A stretch of DNA of 6,403 nucleotides from JAGHBT01 sp035311885 (GTDB taxonomy: Bacteria; Krumholzibacteriota; Krumholzibacteriia; Krumholzibacteriales; WJIX01): positions 1 to 6,403 of the forward strand of contig CAZKNG010000108.1 of NCBI GenBank assembly GCA_964554125.1. Direction: 5' to 3'. The translations under genes were made by a program, and so were the position numbers. Positions 5,818-6,403 of the stretch are shown here, one piece after another. The notes beneath the pieces were generated by a model. It had not been told where the DNA came from and searched no databases. It saw only the letters and a program-made list of their open reading frames with translations. Each line of letters begins with the position of its first letter. Within the stretch, counting starts at the first letter, position 1.

Positions 5818-6403
5818 GTGAATAAAAAAAGTTTTATTCTTATCTTTATAATAGGATTGACATTAAATATATCGTGTCAGAGGAGCACATCTTATCCGCC
5901 CGCCGGTTCATACGGCGATATAGTTCTGGTGACTGAGTCCGGAACTCCGGGCGGCATCAATAACGATATTATCCGTACCCTCCAGCACAAAGTCGATTAC
6001 TACTCGAGAACTGAACTTCAATTTAAATTAAGGATGATACAGGCCGCCGATATCAGCGATGAACCACCAACTAAGAATATGGTTATATACGGGGTGGTGC
6101 GTTCAGGAATGACCGGAGACCTTATCGAAAATTTTATCGGCACCGCGGCAGTCAGAAAGGTTCTGGAGGGGAAGGATTTTATCTTTAAAAAGAGTGATTA
6201 TCCTGTCACGGGACAGCTTACGGTTATTGTGACCGCTTCGACAAGAGGTAAACTCGCTGAGATTGCCCGGAAGAATGGAGCTATTATAAGGGGGATTATT
6301 GAAAAGGAAAACAGGAAGAGACTGAGGCGTTACCTCCTTAAGAAGGTAAATAGCGACGTGGAAAATGAACTCAGGATAAAATACGGATTTAAGATCGGGG
6401 TTT
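5818..6403 (+). CDS. DUF4837-like lipoprotein (partial, 3' end outside window)
   Basis: An open frame from GTG 5818 runs past the window end, so 195 residues are visible without a stop. GGGAGG (5807-5812) lies 5 nt before the GTG and fixes this start. The N-terminus has basic residues, a hydrophobic core (6-18) and a candidate lipid-attachment Cys20. The residue at -3 is Asn, which makes a loose lipobox, though with Ser at -1. The mature part begins with a short Ser/Pro-rich stretch and then Y-G-D-I-V-L-V. Later come K-N-M-V-I-Y-G-V, an aromatic/charged segment, Q-L-T-V-I-V-T-A, and a C-terminal amphipathic run E-K-E-N-R-K-R-L-R-R-Y-L-L-K-K-V ending I-K-Y-G-F-K-I-G-V. This order matches my recollection of DUF4837 lipoproteins of Bacteroidetes and relatives, whose function is unknown. 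The assignment is by pattern and needs a profile search. Confidence 0.72.
   Translation, partial: MNKKSFILIFIIGLTLNISCQRSTSYPPAGSYGDIVLVTESGTPGGINNDIIRTLQHKVDYYSRTELQFKLRMIQAADISDEPPTKNMVIYGVVRSGMTGDLIENFIGTAAVRKVLEGKDFIFKKSDYPVTGQLTVIVTASTRGKLAEIARKNGAIIRGIIEKENRKRLRRYLLKKVNSDVENELRIKYGFKIGV

Overview
The window looks like chromosomal DNA from a Gram-negative, two-membrane bacterium of moderate GC. The clues are two lipoproteins with lipobox cysteines (one LolB/DUF4292-like, one DUF4837-like), a secreted TPR protein, and an ECF sigma/transmembrane anti-sigma pair. DUF4837 and DUF4292-type proteins are best known from Bacteroidetes and related FCB-group lineages, so I favour an FCB-type lineage or an uncultured relative. 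That assignment is inference. There are no rRNA, tRNA, IS or CRISPR signals, and I see no sign of recent transfer.

Layout, left to right. Positions 1-108 hold the tail of an unidentified plus-strand gene. A large inverted repeat with T-runs on both sides (about 120-192) then sits between this gene and the converging minus-strand genes. The minus strand carries a 68-aa two-helix DUF378 membrane protein (321-527) with its own promoter, and upstream of it a 10-helix EamA/DMT-family transporter (624-1514). A 337-nt divergent intergenic region (1515-1851) separates these from the plus-strand block. It holds a good sigma70-type promoter for the rightward genes, a weaker leftward one and an 8-bp inverted repeat.

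The plus-strand block reads as an envelope module. A 575-aa secreted TPR protein (1852-3579) overlaps by 35 nt the gene for a LolB/DUF4292-like lipoprotein (3545-4300). After an 81-nt gap come an ECF sigma factor (4382-5020, TTG start) and, 2 nt later, its membrane-anchored zinc-finger anti-sigma (5023-5691). The last gene is a DUF4837-like lipoprotein (5818 to beyond the window end, GTG start) behind a separate possible promoter.

The most notable points are two. First, the gap before the sigma gene contains a GGAACTT box followed 16 nt later by TATGAT, which resembles a sigmaE-type promoter and suggests autoregulation. Second, the anti-sigma ends outside the membrane in a regular leucine-zipper-like coiled coil, a plausible site for sensing or dimerisation. 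Most of the window is otherwise ordinary. I did not find a clearly new multi-gene system, only a plausible and partly unusual envelope-stress sigma/anti-sigma unit next to lipoprotein genes of uncertain function.
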